Made by a program: the position numbers and the translations under genes. The notes under the pieces are model-generated. The model saw only the letters and a list, made by a program, of their open reading frames with translations. It did not search any database and was not told the origin of the DNA. Of a DNA stretch of 64,000 nucleotides, positions 44,239-56,274 are shown piece by piece (position 1 is the first letter of the stretch; each line of letters starts with the position of its first letter). The DNA is from Datura wrightii (Eukaryota; Streptophyta; Magnoliopsida; Solanales; Solanaceae): positions 56,602,501 to 56,666,500 of the forward strand of contig JASDFA010000003.1 of assembly GCA_035772735.1 (NCBI GenBank), written 5' to 3'.

Positions 44239-46823
44239 TGTTATACTCCGTAAAATTCCCGGCACCTAAATGACCTATTCGCACGTTGGTTAAGCATATT
44301 TGATGGCCATACGTGCTGGAGAAAGGCCTGGGAAAAGATCGGACGAGAAACCTGTCGAACCATCACAGAAGGAGCCGAGGCAGAGCCCCTCCGCGATGGC
44401 AGCGTGTCACGGAGGTGAGGCCTCCGCGTTGGCTCCATGACACGTTGTCCTTGTCTAGGCCCAAGTATATAAAGCCCCACTTCGGTTTTAAATGATCAAA
44501 CCACTTACAAATTTCCAGAAAACAGAGAGCAAATGCAGGAGAAGGAAACGGAACGAAGAAATAATATAATTTTCGTCCGATTACGCTGCTAAACGTTGTC
44601 CAAACTCAAATTAACTTCAGATACTGAGGTATTTAGCAGCAGAAGCATTCCTACGGATTCAGTTTCGTGAAATACGGCCGACGAATCGTCGAGCCACCGA
44701 GCTAAGGTAAGTGAAATTGCTCTAAATTAGTGTCTATGTGTTCCTAGCTGTGAAGTGAATATTTCTCCCTTCTGGACCTCTGAAAAATAGCGAGTTTCCG
44801 GCCGTCTTTCGATAAGCCTAAGTTTAGGCTATAAACTATATCGAAGGTGACGTTGCCTTTTAAAATAAAGCTGTATTTAGTATTAATTGACATATTTATG
44901 AATGCAGTTGGGAGAAAATAGTTGAAGTACCGGCCGAGCCTCGTTCGACAGACGAATAGTTCAAGGATAAGGTATGTAAAGCTAGTTTCCTCGGCAAGTT
45001 AGTAATCTTGGTACAGTACAGTAATTTAAAGGCCAGTAGAACGTTCAGAAGTCATGTGTTACGCTTATTATGAATGTTGGTATGGTATTAGAAGTATCGA
45101 GTTATAATTTGCGCAAAACTTGCTAGCCCGATATAGATCCTAATACAAGTGTTAGAATCTGCTCAACATGCTTACTATGTGATGTGACACAGAATGTTAG
45201 GATATCATTGTATTCAGTTGAAATCCAGTTAGGCAATGTAATATCGGTAAGACGTCTCAGAAATAGAACGATAAGTTAAAAGCGAAGTTAGAAAGCATAT
45301 TAGGACTAGCAAATCATGTTACTATAGAAACTCAGTATACAACATAGTTTCAGCAGAAAGACTATATCATGTTCAGCATTAGACCCAGTGTAGTCTGGCA
45401 GAAGACTATATTTATACATATATACTATTACCAGCCTCAGCATGTGTTATGTACGTACATATTACGGTCACTAGCTCAACATATAGTATATACAAATACT
45501 TTACCACTATTAGCTTCAGTATGTGGGACATGCAGATAGTATTACTAGTTGAGACTGTTGTATTGTTTGGGGTTGGACTACCTAGCATCCATGACCGCCC
45601 CAGGGTTGATAGCTGTATCGACTCGTCTGCCAAAGGGTGAGGATACGTCGCTCTACGGAGTGGCATGCCATCCCACAGGGGACGAAGATGGGATGCCAGT
45701 TTTCCCCATATTGTGCCTTGGTCGGCTTTTACACACCCCTGTCGAGCGGATACACCCGGGTGTTGATTCAGGAGTCCTCTGGACTCAGATACAGTTATAG
45801 TCAGGGGCTCAGCGAGCCCAAGTGCATACCCAGGGGACCGGTAGGATGCTTACGGGGTTTATAGGAGATGGGATGACCGGGGTAGGGGTATAGATTCTAT
45901 GCTGGTTGTACCTCCCGGCTTATGGGGGCCGGGTAAGGTTTGTGTGTGCTATGTTATGTTATGATATGTTATACTGTGTTACAGTAGATACGAGTAGATC
46001 GATAGTAGAACGATAAATCCTCAGGTATGACTCCTACTCCTTCTAGTATAATTGAGAGAAGGTATGACTTACGTTATCAGACAGTTAATCTATTTCTTTC
46101 TACTTCAGTTTCATCAGTTACATTGTTGTTTTCAGATTTTGCTTTCAGTTATTGCTTTACATACTCAATACCAGTGGTACTGACGCCCGGTGGGGCACTG
46201 CATTACTTGCCTGCAGGTACTCATAGACGAGCAGGTGATACTACGTGATTCCTGTCAGCGATCGAGTATTTAGCTCCTGTCATCCGGAGACTGAATTCCA
46301 GAGGTGTATTTCAGTTTCTTTTGTTGTATAGTATGGGTAGGTCGGGGCCCTGTCCCGATCATTTCTATTGCTAATCCTAGAGGCTTGCAGTCTTCATATA
46401 TTTCCCTGTGGTCAGATGAGCCGGTCGTGTGAGGCCATGCAGTTATTTAGTTGTTAGTACTTCTTTTTTTTTTCATGTTGGCCGTGTGGGACCATAGCTT
46501 GACAGTAGTGGTGACCTTGCCGGTCACATAGCTTCCTAATATTCTATGATTAAGTTACAGATAACTAGGCAGCATGGTGGCCTTGTCGGCCCGCATAGGT
46601 TTCCCTAAATCGACATGTTTCTGGTCAGCTGTTAGTACAGGTACAGAAGGCCATAGGCCAATGGGCCGGGGGCAGTGTTTACAGCCGTTATATATCCCTT
46701 TGTTTCCAGAAATGTGAGTTAGAGCCAGCCAGACAACAGATGTGCCCAGGCTTAGCAGTCCAGCAATTCAGGTTCTAGTAGGGCACCAGGTGCCAGTCAT
46801 ACCCCCCAAGGCGGGGCGTGACA
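44239..46823 (+). repeat. Element D 3' LTR (2585 bp)
   Basis: TGTTATACTCCGTAAAATTC to GGCGGGGCGTGACA. Nearly identical to the 5' LTR; small differences include catcgcgga/catcacaga in the promoter block and gtactgacccggt/gtactgacgcccggt. Confidence 0.95.
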
Positions 46824-46828
46824 GACAG

Positions 46829-47598
46829 TCAGGTGGAGTGGACTATTCAAACTCTCAAGGACATGTTGAGAGCGTGTGTGATTGATTTCAAGGGTAGTTG
46901 GGATGATCCTTTGCCTCTCATTGAGTTTGCATATAACAACAACTATCGTTCTAGCATTTAGATGGCTCCGTTTGAGGCTCTCTGTGGGCGGAGATGTAGA
47001 TAGACTATTGGTTGGTGTGAGGTAGGTGAAGCTACATTGATAGGTATAGATTCAGCCCATAAGGCTATGGAGAAAGTTCAGCTTATAAGGGAAGGTTGAA
47101 AATAGCTCAGAGTCGCCAAAAGTCCTATGCGAATGTGAGAAGAAGAGAGCTTGAGTTTGAAGTCGATGATTGGGTGTTTCTGAAGGTATCCCCAATGAAG
47201 GGAGTGATGAGATTTGGAAAGAAAGGGAGACTCAGTACCCGTTATGTTGGTTCATACTAGATTGTGAAATAGGTTGGCAAAGTAACATACGAGTTGGAGT
47301 TTCCCTCAGAATTAGCTTTAGTTCATCCAGTTTTCCATGTATCGCTGTTAATTAAGTGTTTGGGTGATCCAGCTCTGCTTGTTCCGGTGGACAGTGCCGG
47401 TATGAAAGATAGCCTTAGTTACGAGGAGGTTCCGGTAGAAATACTTCATCGTCAGGTTTGGAGGCTAAGAAACAAAGAAGTAGCCTCAGCAAGGTTTTGT
47501 GGAGGAACCAATATGTTGAGGGTGCTACGTAGGAAGACGAAGCAAATGTGATGGCTAAATACCCACATCTATTCCCTTTCGGCTCAGTTTCATCTTGA
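46829..47598 (+). pseudogene. Element C integrase, second part, and chromodomain
   Basis: Resumes C with QVEWTIQTLKDMLRACVIDF, matching FHPQIDS on the left of D. Then MAPFEAL, FEVDDWVFLKVSPMKGVMRF, the GPY-like block decayed (YVGSY, stop), and at 47294 a new open run with FHVSLLIKCLGDP and the chromodomain lead EEVPVEILHRQVWRLRNKEV. The chromodomain core is frameshifted (expected KVLWRN reads RFCGGTN). It ends HLFPFGSVSS with TGA at 47596. Confidence 0.88.
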
Positions 47599-47829
47599 GG
47601 TATCAGTTTCCTCCTTAGTACTCTATTAGGTTTCATGATCAGTTCAGGTGCCCCCGTTTCTTTCGTGTCAAGGAATGTATGTGCGATTCATGAATTCAGT
47701 TCAGTCACGTAGTTCAGTCTGGAGCCAGTCACTCCATCAGTTTCCAGCTTGCATGTTCAGTGTTTGAGTATGATGATTGCATTTCTCTGCTTTCCAGTAT
47801 GATTTTCAACATTCGAGGATGATATTCCC

Positions 47830-47842
47830 AAGGGAGAGATAT
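47830..47842 (+). other. Element C polypurine tract
   Basis: AAGGGAGAGATAT directly before TGT, the same as the PPT of element F. Confidence 0.8.
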
Positions 47843-49868
47843 TGTCAGTGTTTGGTTTGAAGGATGAATGTCTTGGGAGTGTCCCTAACGACCAGTGACC
47901 ACGAGTCGTCGGGCACAGCAAGAGTTGTAGTGTCCCTCGTGGTGACCAGTGTTGAGAATGTCCAGTGTAGACGACGAGAGAAGGACCACAAGTCGTGGTG
48001 ATTGGGCATGAGCCGTCCTGTCCCTCATTGGGATTAGCTATGTGTTTTTCCCAATGAATTTATAAAGGGCATTTCCATAATTCCTAAGTTCCTAAGGCCT
48101 AAATTACGTCATTCTAAGCTCAGAATAGTGTGTTTTAAGAGGGGTAAGATTATTCTAGTCCTATTCAGTTCCATGCATGTATGTCTAGAAGCTCGTAAAG
48201 GTTATCAAGCCTAGATTCCTCAAGTTCTTCCCAAAATTTCCATTGGGAAATCAAGGGAGTTGTGAAATCGGATTTCTTTAGGTATGTAGGGTTATGAATG
48301 GGTGTAATTGTCCACACCCATGCCCGATCCCTCTTTAATTCTTGAAATTCTAGTTGATGAATCTATGAGGTTTTAACCCAACATGTGAATTTTCTAAATA
48401 TCAATCATGGGTATGATTCAAGCATGTTTCAAATGTTGAATTATGGTTAATGGACATATTTTACAATGTTTTCAATTATAAATTATTTTTTTCAAGTTTT
48501 ACAAATTATGATGCCCATCCATGAAAGTTCATGAAAGTTGAGATCTATGAAATATGTATCCAAGCATGATGAGGTGTATATGAAGAAAGTATGATTTTGA
48601 ATTCACCCATGTCTATGTTCATGTTTTCGAATGATCAAGTTTATGTCAAGAATGTTTAAGTATTGGGCAAGCCCATATGATCAAGTATGTTTCATGATTT
48701 ATCTAAATTTCATGCTATTAGCTTACCATATGGATTTTGGAGTCTAGACTCCCACTATTTTCAGCTTGTGGTATGGTTTGAGCCCAAGGCTCCTCATGTT
48801 ATGATTTCAGATTTATGCATGTATGATATGAGTCAGCTTCGTCATTAGACGATGGTTCAACTTTGTTGAAATATGATGGAGAGCAAATACATGTTTCTGG
48901 GAGTAGTGTCTAGCACCGAGTAGGCTAAGGGTCAGTCAACCCTATGCCTTAAAACTATGCGCCAATGTAGGTATGTTCAGATTATTTGGGACCTCCCTTG
49001 TGATCTTCCCTTGCCTCCAAGGGGCCTTTAGTTTGATATCGATATCATGGTAGTGTCCTTAGCCCTGACAAAGCTTTGGATGGCTCTGTCCACTTAAGTG
49101 TGATAGTCGGAACCACGTAAGCTCTATCATGGTAGTATCGGTTGTATGACGAGTCTCCCATTGTTCCTCATGATTTCAGTTATGCATGTTCATCAGTCAT
49201 GATATTATATTCTCAGCAGGTTTGACCCAATGTTCAGTTTTACTTATGATAATCAGTTTTCAGCTTTGGCTCATCCAATTAAGTTATGATATGCAGTTAT
49301 GTTGAAATCATGATTTCAAAAAATTAGCATGCAAGCCCTACTCTCAAAATGTTATCTTGATTATATTTTATGATATGCATGCTTTATGATTTTACTTACC
49401 TAGCAGTTTTACTTACCTTGCATACTCGGTACATTTCACGTACTGACTGCATACTCTATGCATTATCATTTCATGATATAGGCTCGGATATTTAGTCTCG
49501 GTTTCATCATTAGCCAGACCTGCAACTTTAGCACTTATCAGCCAGAGTAGTGAGTCCTCATATTTCTAGGGCCCTTTCTTTCAGCTGTACCTAGTACTTT
49601 CAATTTCAGACATTAGTGAGTTAGTTAGGGTCTTGTCCTATCAACTTGTCATTAGTAGAGGCTTTTCAGACATAGAATGTAATCAGCTTCGGCCATGAGT
49701 TATATATTTCGATGTTATGAGATTATTAGAATTCTGCTATGTTAATTATGGTGATCTTCCACTTTATTATGTTGAGTTAGATGTTACATTGATGCCATGG
49801 GTTGACATGGAGCCTCTCGGTGTTCTTTGCCCCGTGTCTCGATCCGGGCTTATGTTCGGGTTGTGACA
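47843..49868 (+). repeat. Shared LTR of C and C' (2026 bp)
   Basis: Starts TGT and jumps straight to cagtgtttggtttgaaggatg, so about 227 bp corresponding to 28706-28932 of the 5' LTR are missing. It ends TTCGGGTTGTGACA, followed by a PBS. TATAAAG at 48061-48067 follows a block of ACGAGTCGT-like words (47895-48010). It is the 3' LTR of C and the 5' LTR of C' at once. Confidence 0.82.
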
Positions 49869-49871
49869 AAC

Positions 49872-49885
49872 TTGGTATCAGAGCA
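49872..49885 (+). other. C' primer binding site (initiator tRNA-Met)
   Basis: TTGGTATCAGAGCA, three bases after the shared LTR. Confidence 0.9.
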
Positions 49886-50078
49886 TTAGGTTTTGGAGTA
49901 TCCTAGGGTGTCTGAAATACGCATTAATTAGAGTCTTTTTCATGGATGTGAAGTGCACCACACTTATGAAGAAGAGGCTACGGGACGTATAGGAAATGTT
50001 CACTTCTTTCATGATCTAAATCGTGCAATAGAATGTCTCTCTATCCTTCTAACTTGTGCTATACACATTTGCAGAATC

Positions 50079-51134
50079 ATGCCTCCTTGCTGAGTTAATG
50101 GAAGAAGAAACGGGAATGGAGGTGGCCACTAGAATGGTAATGGAGATGGGCACTAGCAGACCCCACCAGCATATGAGGAGCATGTACCCGAGATGGTTGC
50201 CCACGCGAGTTTAGGGAAGCCATGCAGATTCTAGCTCAGGACTTGACCGCTCAGGTCAATCAACAAGTGGTAGCGCATGTCCCTTAGAACGGGAATGCAG
50301 CGGCGGCAAGATCAGAGATTTTCTGAGAATGAACCCTTCAGAGTTTCTTTAATCAAAGGTGGACGAGGATCCACACGAGTTTATTGATGAGGTTTTTAAG
50401 ATCACCCAGATCATGGGGGTGACCGGGGAGGAGTGCGCCGATCTAGCCTCGTATTAGTTGAAAAGGGTTGCGCACATCTGGTTCAAGCAATGAAATGATA
50501 GCAGGGCTGTTGGAGCAGGCCGTATTGGTCGGGATGAGTTTCATGCTGCATTTCTGGGTTGGTTCTTCCCTCGTGAGATAAGGGAGATTAAAGTAGCCGA
50601 GTTTGTGAACCTAAAGCAAAGAAAAATGATAGTTTAGTAGTATGCCTTGGAGTTTACTCATCTGTCCAAGTTTGCACCTAAGATGGTGGCAGATCATCGA
50701 GCCTAAGTGAGCCAGTTCATGCATGGGATAGCAGACTACTTGGTCAGGGATTGCTGGACTGCTCTGTTTCTTCAAGACATTGACTTTTCTCAGATAGTCC
50801 TGTATGCCCAGCAGATGGAGGCGGTGTAGATGAGTGGGCAGGAGAGAGAGGCCAAAAGGGCTAGGATTGATAGCTTCAGATTCTTCTAGCAGAGACCTAG
50901 TGGGCACCGTCAGTAGTCCCACCATAGGTCTTCAGCCCCGAAGCCTTCGACTATGAGTGTGCCATCCAGATCCAGGTGTGATTAGAGGGGACGAACATCA
51001 GGCTCTAGAGGTCAGGGTAGCAGTCCTATAGAGACCATCACTCTTGAGTGTAGCAAATGTGGTCAGAGACATGTGGGTCAGTGCTTAGCAGGTTCAGGTG
51101 TTTGTTTCGGGTGTGGGAAGCCCAGACATATGAT
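50079..51134 (+). pseudogene. C' gag, 3'-truncated
   Basis: The ATG at 50079 begins MPPC, then TGA and a run rich in Asn, Gly, Arg and His as in the gag head of F. Later parts include EFHAAFLGWFFPREIREIKV (gag core) and RYALEFTHLSKFAPKMV-like text with stops. It ends with tandem zinc knuckles, CSKCGQRHVGQC and CFGCGKPRHM (about 51050-51130). At 51134 gag is joined to LTR sequence through the word gattattaga. Protease and the rest of pol are deleted. Confidence 0.8.
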
Positions 51135-51347
51135 TATTAGATGTTAATTATGTTGATCTTCCGCTATATTATGTTGAGTTATGTATTTTGATGCTATGAG
51201 ATTATTAGACTTCCTCTATGTTAATTATGTTGATCTTCCGCTATATTATGTTGAGTTAGATGTTACGTTCATGCCATGGGTCGATTTGGAGTCTCTCGGG
51301 AGTCTTTGTCCAGTGTATCGTTCCGGGCCTATGTTCGGGTCATGACA
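51135..51347 (+). repeat. Terminal LTR stub of C' with an internal ~75-bp duplication
   Basis: Matches the U5 end of the shared LTR, ending TTCGGGTCATGACA. The segment with ttaattatgttgatcttccg is present twice (about 51150 and 51225), where the shared LTR has it once. Confidence 0.75.
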
Positions 51348-51352
51348 GGAAA

Positions 51353-52260
51353 CCTTATGATGAAGTCCATATTGATCACTTCGCACTTCCAAGTAAGGAT
51401 ACTAATTTCTTGTAGCATACCACCAGGTCTCTGATGCTCAACATTCACTTGCTGACAATTTGAACACTTAGCCACAAACCCTGCTATGTCCATCTTCATA
51501 CTATTCCATCAATAGACCTCTTGTAGATCACGGTACACCTTGGTGGCACATGGGTGGATAGAATACTAAGATCCATTATCCTCTCCCAACATTCGCACTC
51601 TCAAGTCATCAACACCTAAAACACACAACGACCCTAATAACGAAGTACACCATCTCCCCCTTGGGAGAAGACCTCGACCATCTAATTCTGGACCGCTTCC
51701 TTTAGCTTTACTAAGATAGGATCCTTGTATTTCGTAGCTTTGACCTCGGTCACCAATGAAGATTCTGAGCCACTCTAAACAATGGCACCACCATTTGTCG
51801 AGTCAACAAGGAGAACCCCTAAATGCGCAAGCCTATGGACATCCTTTGCTAACTCCTTCCACCCATCCTCCACATAAGACACACTCTCCATGGACAGATT
51901 GCTAAGGGAATCCACCACTACATTGGCATTTCCCGGATGATAAAGGAAACTCATGTCATAGTTGTTGAGAAGCTCTAGCCACCTCCTTTTCTGCAAATTC
52001 AAGTCCTTTTAAGTGAACACATACTAAAGGCTCTTGTGTTTCGTGAACACATACATATGCACTCCATACATGTAGTGTCTCCAAATATTCAATGCAAACA
52101 CCACAACTGCCAACTCTAATTCATGCGTTGGGTAATTCTTCTTATGAGTCTTAAGCTGTCTAGAGGCATACACAATGATCTTGCCATGCTGCATCAATAC
52201 ACAACCATGACCAATCCTCGAAGCATCACAATACACAATGAATCAATCCATGCCCTGGGG
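51353..52260 (-). pseudogene. Element F RNase H and first part of integrase
   Basis: The minus strand reads RNase H at 52236-51800: YCDASRIGHGCVLMQHGKII, HELELAVVVFALNIW, VFTKHKSL (Lys where the family has the third catalytic Asp), YHPGNANVVVDSLS. Then come the integrase linker and the HHCC module (NCQQV.VEHQRPGG region, about 51440-51400), ending INMDFII at 51353 where C-C' is inserted. Stops are present between the modules. Confidence 0.85.
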
Positions 52261-53230
52261 TAGAGTCGATACTGGGGTTGAAGTGAGTTGAGTCTTTAGC
52301 TCCTGAAAACTCTTCACACAGGCATCTAACCACTGAAATTTGACCTTCTTCTAGGTTAACTTAGTCAAAAGTGATGCAATGTATGAAAACCCTTCAACAA
52401 ACCTTATATAGTAGTGAGCTAAACTCAGAAATCTCCTGATGTCTGAAGGATTAACTGGTTTAGGCTAATTCTTCACTGCCTCTATCTTTTGAGAGTCCAC
52501 CTGCACACTTTTGCTTGACACCACATGACCCAAAAATGCTACTGATTTCAACCAAAACTCACACTTGCTGAATTAGCATACAACTGGTGATCCTTGAGAG
52601 TTTGTAGGACAATCCTCAAATTAGCAGCGTGCTCCTCCTTGCTTCGAGAGTATAAAAATATCATCTATGAAGAAAATCATGAACATATCCAAATATGGCT
52701 TGAACATCCTGTTCATCATGTCCATAAAATCTACATGAGCATTCGTTAGTCCAAAAGACATAACTACAAACTCATAGTAACCATACCAACTCCAAAACGC
52801 AGTCTTCGGGATGTCACTCTCTCTAACTCTAAGCTGATGATATCCGAATATGAGGTCTATCTTTGAGAAGCACTAGCACCCTGAAGTTGGTCAAACAAGT
52901 CATCAATCCCGGGGAGGGGATATTTGTTCTTTATGTGACCTTTGTTCAACTATCGATAGTCAATGCATATTCTAAGGGAACCATCCTTCTTCCAAACAAA
53001 GAGAACTGTTGCACCCCACCGGAATTTAGTAGCCCTGATGAAACCTTTATCTAGGAGATCTTTCAACTACTCTTTCAAATCCTTTAGCTCGGCTAGAGCC
53101 ATTATGTAAGGAGGAATGGATATGGGCTGCATATCAGGGAGAAGGTTGATACCAAAGTCAATCTCCCGCTCAGGAGGGACTCCTGGTAGATCATTTGGAA
53201 ACACCTCCAGATAGTCACACACTATGGGAA
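52261..53230 (-). pseudogene. Element F reverse transcriptase
   Basis: On the minus strand: a proline-rich EIDFG.NLLPD.QPISIPPY lead (about 53165-53100), QLNKGHIKNKYPLPGIDDLF (about 52945-52890), then YEFVVMSFGLTNAHVDFMDM and the catalytic FFIDDI (about 52672-52655), followed by the tether to RNase H (YKRFVEGFS-like). Both catalytic Asp are kept but stops and frameshifts occur throughout. Confidence 0.85.
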
Positions 53231-53857
53231 CTAACTGAAGAGTCGGGGTCTCGGAGTTGCATCATTAACTCGAACTAGATGGTACACATAACGTTTAGAA
53301 ATCATCTTCCCAGCCTTAAGATAGGAAACAAAGAGACCTATAGGCACAGTTGAACTGCCCTTCCATTCTAGGACTGGCTCACCCGGAAATCGAAACTTTA
53401 CCGTAGGGGTCCAATAAGTTACTGAGATATAATATGCATGCAACCAATGCATACCGAAGATAACATCAAAATTGGTCATGTCTAACTCTACTAAGTCGAC
53501 TAAGTTGACTTTTTTGACAAACTATGATAGGGCAATTTCTATATACCCGTCTAGCTACAATAGAGTCCCCGACTGGAGTAGAAATTGAGAAGGGTTCTGA
53601 TAAGGTTTCGGGACTAACTCCTAAAATAATGGCAACATAAGGAGTCATAAAAGATAAGGTAGCCCCTAGATCTAAAAATGCATATACATCAAGATAGAAT
53701 ACCCGTAATATTCCAGTGACCATGTCTAGAGAGACCTCCCACTCCTGATGAGATGAGAGGGCATAAAATCTATTCTGATGCTGACCACCACCTGCACTAG
53801 TGGATGCACCCTACTGAGCTGAGCGTGCTGGTGGAGCTACTGAACTTTTTGATGGAT
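53231..53857 (-). pseudogene. Element F aspartic protease
   Basis: Two open pieces, 53466-53723 (MVTGILRVFYLDVYAFLDLG, with active site FLDLGATLSF, Asp kept and Pro changed to Leu) and 53231-53479 (VIFGMHWLHAYY, where the family has GMDWLH). A frameshift joins them. To the right the gag-protease linker (ASTSAGGGQH region) is cut by LTR fragment X. Confidence 0.85.
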
Positions 53858-54964
53858 ATGACATCCTAATTCGTGAGCAATTTAATTACATGGATGTGGT
53901 TTACGGAGTTTGTGCCCTTGATTGTGGACTTTCGTACCTTTAATCATTAACCTGGACTTAGCGTCACAACTACTTCTATGAGTAGTGATATGATAATTCT
54001 AAGTAGGTGTCTAGGTCATCCCGTTTAATAACCAAGCAAGGTAAATTAGGTATAATTTCTATCCTAATCGTGAATCCTACCATAAAGGTAAGAACTTGCT
54101 CCCTACATTCTCATGTTCTAGCCTAGGGTTACTTTTTCGAGCTTTTACCTAAGCTTAACGCATTTGTTTCCATGGTGATCAAGCATAAAAACAACAATAA
54201 TGAAGAATGTAAGACAAAACAACAACTAAAACTCAAACCAATTAAGAATTCATGCATTTACAATCATCTTATGTAGCCTCAACCCTAGAAGAAGGCTTTG
54301 AGCCACTCATGTTTGTACAAATACTCAAAAGCATGATTCAAGCAATGTACTTAAAGGAATAATTAAAACAGAATGAAATATAATCAACCCTAGGTAGAGT
54401 TCTTCTGTTCTCCCTTCGCTCCTTTACGGTTTCCCAAAGATATTTTGTGATAATGAAATTAGAAGCTAAGGGTTCAATTTATAATAAGTTGGAAAAAATG
54501 CAAAATTTGGCCTGTGGTGAAACAGCTCCATGGCACGCTGCCATCGCGGAGATTTGCCTTCGTGGCACGAAGCTTAACACGGAGATTAGGCTCCGTGACA
54601 CAGAGCAATTTGCAGGCTCACTATTTGTTAGCCCCTGCTTATATAAATTAATTCTTTGCTCCGTGGCACATTGTTGGATGCCCCAATGCTTCTCTGTGGC
54701 ACGAAGTTGACTCCAAATGTCCTTTTTTGCTTGTCTCATCATCCATAATCCATCCCTTAACATTTATTTTCAAGATTAGGACCATTATCTTCACATTGAG
54801 CTCCATACAGTGGCAATTTCAACATACAAAGAGAGATAATCATCTTTGTTAGTCCATGGCCACAAATTACACAAAGTACCTGAGATTATTCTTAAATTAA
54901 GGTACAACATGGGTAAAATATGGGTATAAAATAGTATTTGGGCATGTCAATATTCCCAATATCA
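53858..54964 (-). mobile_element. LTR fragment X, relative of the inverted-LTR element
   Basis: A 1.1-kb non-coding block between F's protease and gag. The right end, on the minus strand, TGATATTGGGAATATTGACA, resembles the U3 start TGATCTGGGGC of the inverted-LTR element, and agccactcatgtttgt and caatttataataag match its minus-oriented LTR in order. It carries a CACGGAG/GGCACG block at 54528-54705. No TSD is evident, so one end is probably truncated. Confidence 0.55.
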
Positions 54965-56069
54965 CCGGGTCACTGCCTCTACTAGGTCCCTGTCTAGCTA
55001 AAGGGCAGTCTCTGAGCAGATATCCGGGCTTCCCATACCTATAACACGCTCTGAATTTGATAGGCACTCTTCGATGTGCCTCCTACCACACCTACTGTAG
55101 ATTGGAATACTGGACTCTCCTGACCTGCTCCCCGACCTCTGGAGCCTGATGCCCCAACCTTCTTATCAAACCTCGATCTAGATGGAACACTGGTTGCTGA
55201 TGGCGCGGGGCTGATGACCTCTAGTGGGATTGCTGATGTTGTCCTCCATCGAACCTCTACTGAAACTATCCGTAACTCCCTGTCTGACCCTCTTGGCCTC
55301 TCTCTTATTCTCCTTCATCTAATTCACCGCTATCTACTGGGCATATATGACCAAACGCGAGAAGTCTAGATCACTGTTCGGCATAGCGGTGCTGCACTCC
55401 TTGACCAGTGAGTCTGATACTCCATTCACAAACCTGCTTATACAAGCTCTCTTATCTGCAACCATCTCCAGCGCATACTTGGACAGTCGGGTAAACTCCA
55501 AGGAATACTCTTGGATGGTCCTATGGTACTACTTTAGGTTGACGAACTCCACCGTCGTCGCCTCCCTCAACTCCCAAGGGAAGAACCTATTCAAGAAGGT
55601 AGTCACAAACTCATCCCAACTCACGAGAACTGCTCCCACTACCCTACCATCTTTTCACTGGTGGTACCATATGTAAGAAAACCCCTTCAGCTGATAGGAG
55701 GCTAAATCTGCGCTCTTCTCTCCAGTCACCCCCATAATCTAGGTGATCTTCTGCACCTCCTTAGTAAACTTATGTAGGTCCTCATCCACTTTCGACCCCA
55801 GAAACTCAGATGGATTCATCCCGAGGAAGTCCCGAACTCTAGCTGCCGCTATGTTCCCATTCTGAGGAACATGAGCCACCGCCTGCTAATTGACCTGAGT
55901 GGTCATTGCTTATGCCAACATTTGAAATGCCTCTCTGAACTAGGCATGAGTCACCTGCTCGGGCATAGGATCAACTAGTGCTAGTAGGGCTTGCTGCTGC
56001 CCATCTCTTTTGCCATTGTCGTGGCCATTTCCATTGCCATTCCTTTTTCCATTCTCGGCACAGAGGCAT
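54965..56069 (-). pseudogene. Element F gag
   Basis: ATG taken at 56069 (MPLCREW in the visible frame; MPPRR-like before a shift), with the Asn/Gly/Arg/Lys-rich head seen in C'. The gag core lies at about 55300-55900 (FLNRFFPRELREA-like text on the minus strand). The zinc knuckle is at about 55010-55050 (CYRYGKPGYLLRDC, second Cys changed to Tyr). Frameshifts and stops throughout. Confidence 0.75.
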
Positions 56070-56259
56070 ATTTTTAAAATCATGTATAGCACGAGTTAGA
56101 AGGTTAGAGAGATACTTCATCACACGACATAGATCATGAAAGAAGGAAAATTTCCTAAAACATCTGTAGCCTCTCCCCCATAAGTTTAGCACGCTTCACA
56201 CCCATGGAAAAGACTCTACTCCACTTGGCTTCCTAACACCCTAGGACACTTTAACCTGG

Positions 56260-56272
56260 TTCTAATACCATG
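56260..56272 (-). other. Element F decayed primer binding site
   Basis: The minus strand reads ATGGTATTAGAAC two bases inside the 5' LTR, where TTGGTATCAGAGC is expected. Three mismatches, two of them C-to-T or G-to-A. Confidence 0.65.
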
Positions 56273-56274
56273 TT

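Larger units (their letters stand above)
36399..46823 (+). mobile_element. Element D: full-length Tekay/Del-type chromovirus, youngest of its clade here
   Basis: 10425 bp with LTRs of 2582 and 2585 bp, flanked by gacag (36394-36398 and 46824-46828). Removing it restores the C integrase text FHPQIDS-QVEWTIQTL. The LTRs look nearly identical by eye, with scattered single-base and 1-2 base indel differences. PBS, PPT and all polyprotein domains through the chromodomain are present, interrupted by in-frame stops and two or more frameshifts in gag. Confidence 0.95.
28703..51347 (+). mobile_element. Element C-C': tandem of two chromovirus copies sharing the middle LTR
   Basis: Three LTR pieces in the same orientation: 28703-29941, 47843-49868 and 51135-51347. 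Between the first two lies a polyprotein missing most of gag; between the last two lie a PBS and gag only. The insertion point in F is ggtaa (28698-28702) on the left and ggaa (51348-51351) on the right, a duplication with one base lost. Two further elements sit inside C (32163-35641 and 36399-46823). The arrangement fits unequal recombination between LTRs of two copies, followed by internal deletions. Confidence 0.78.
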
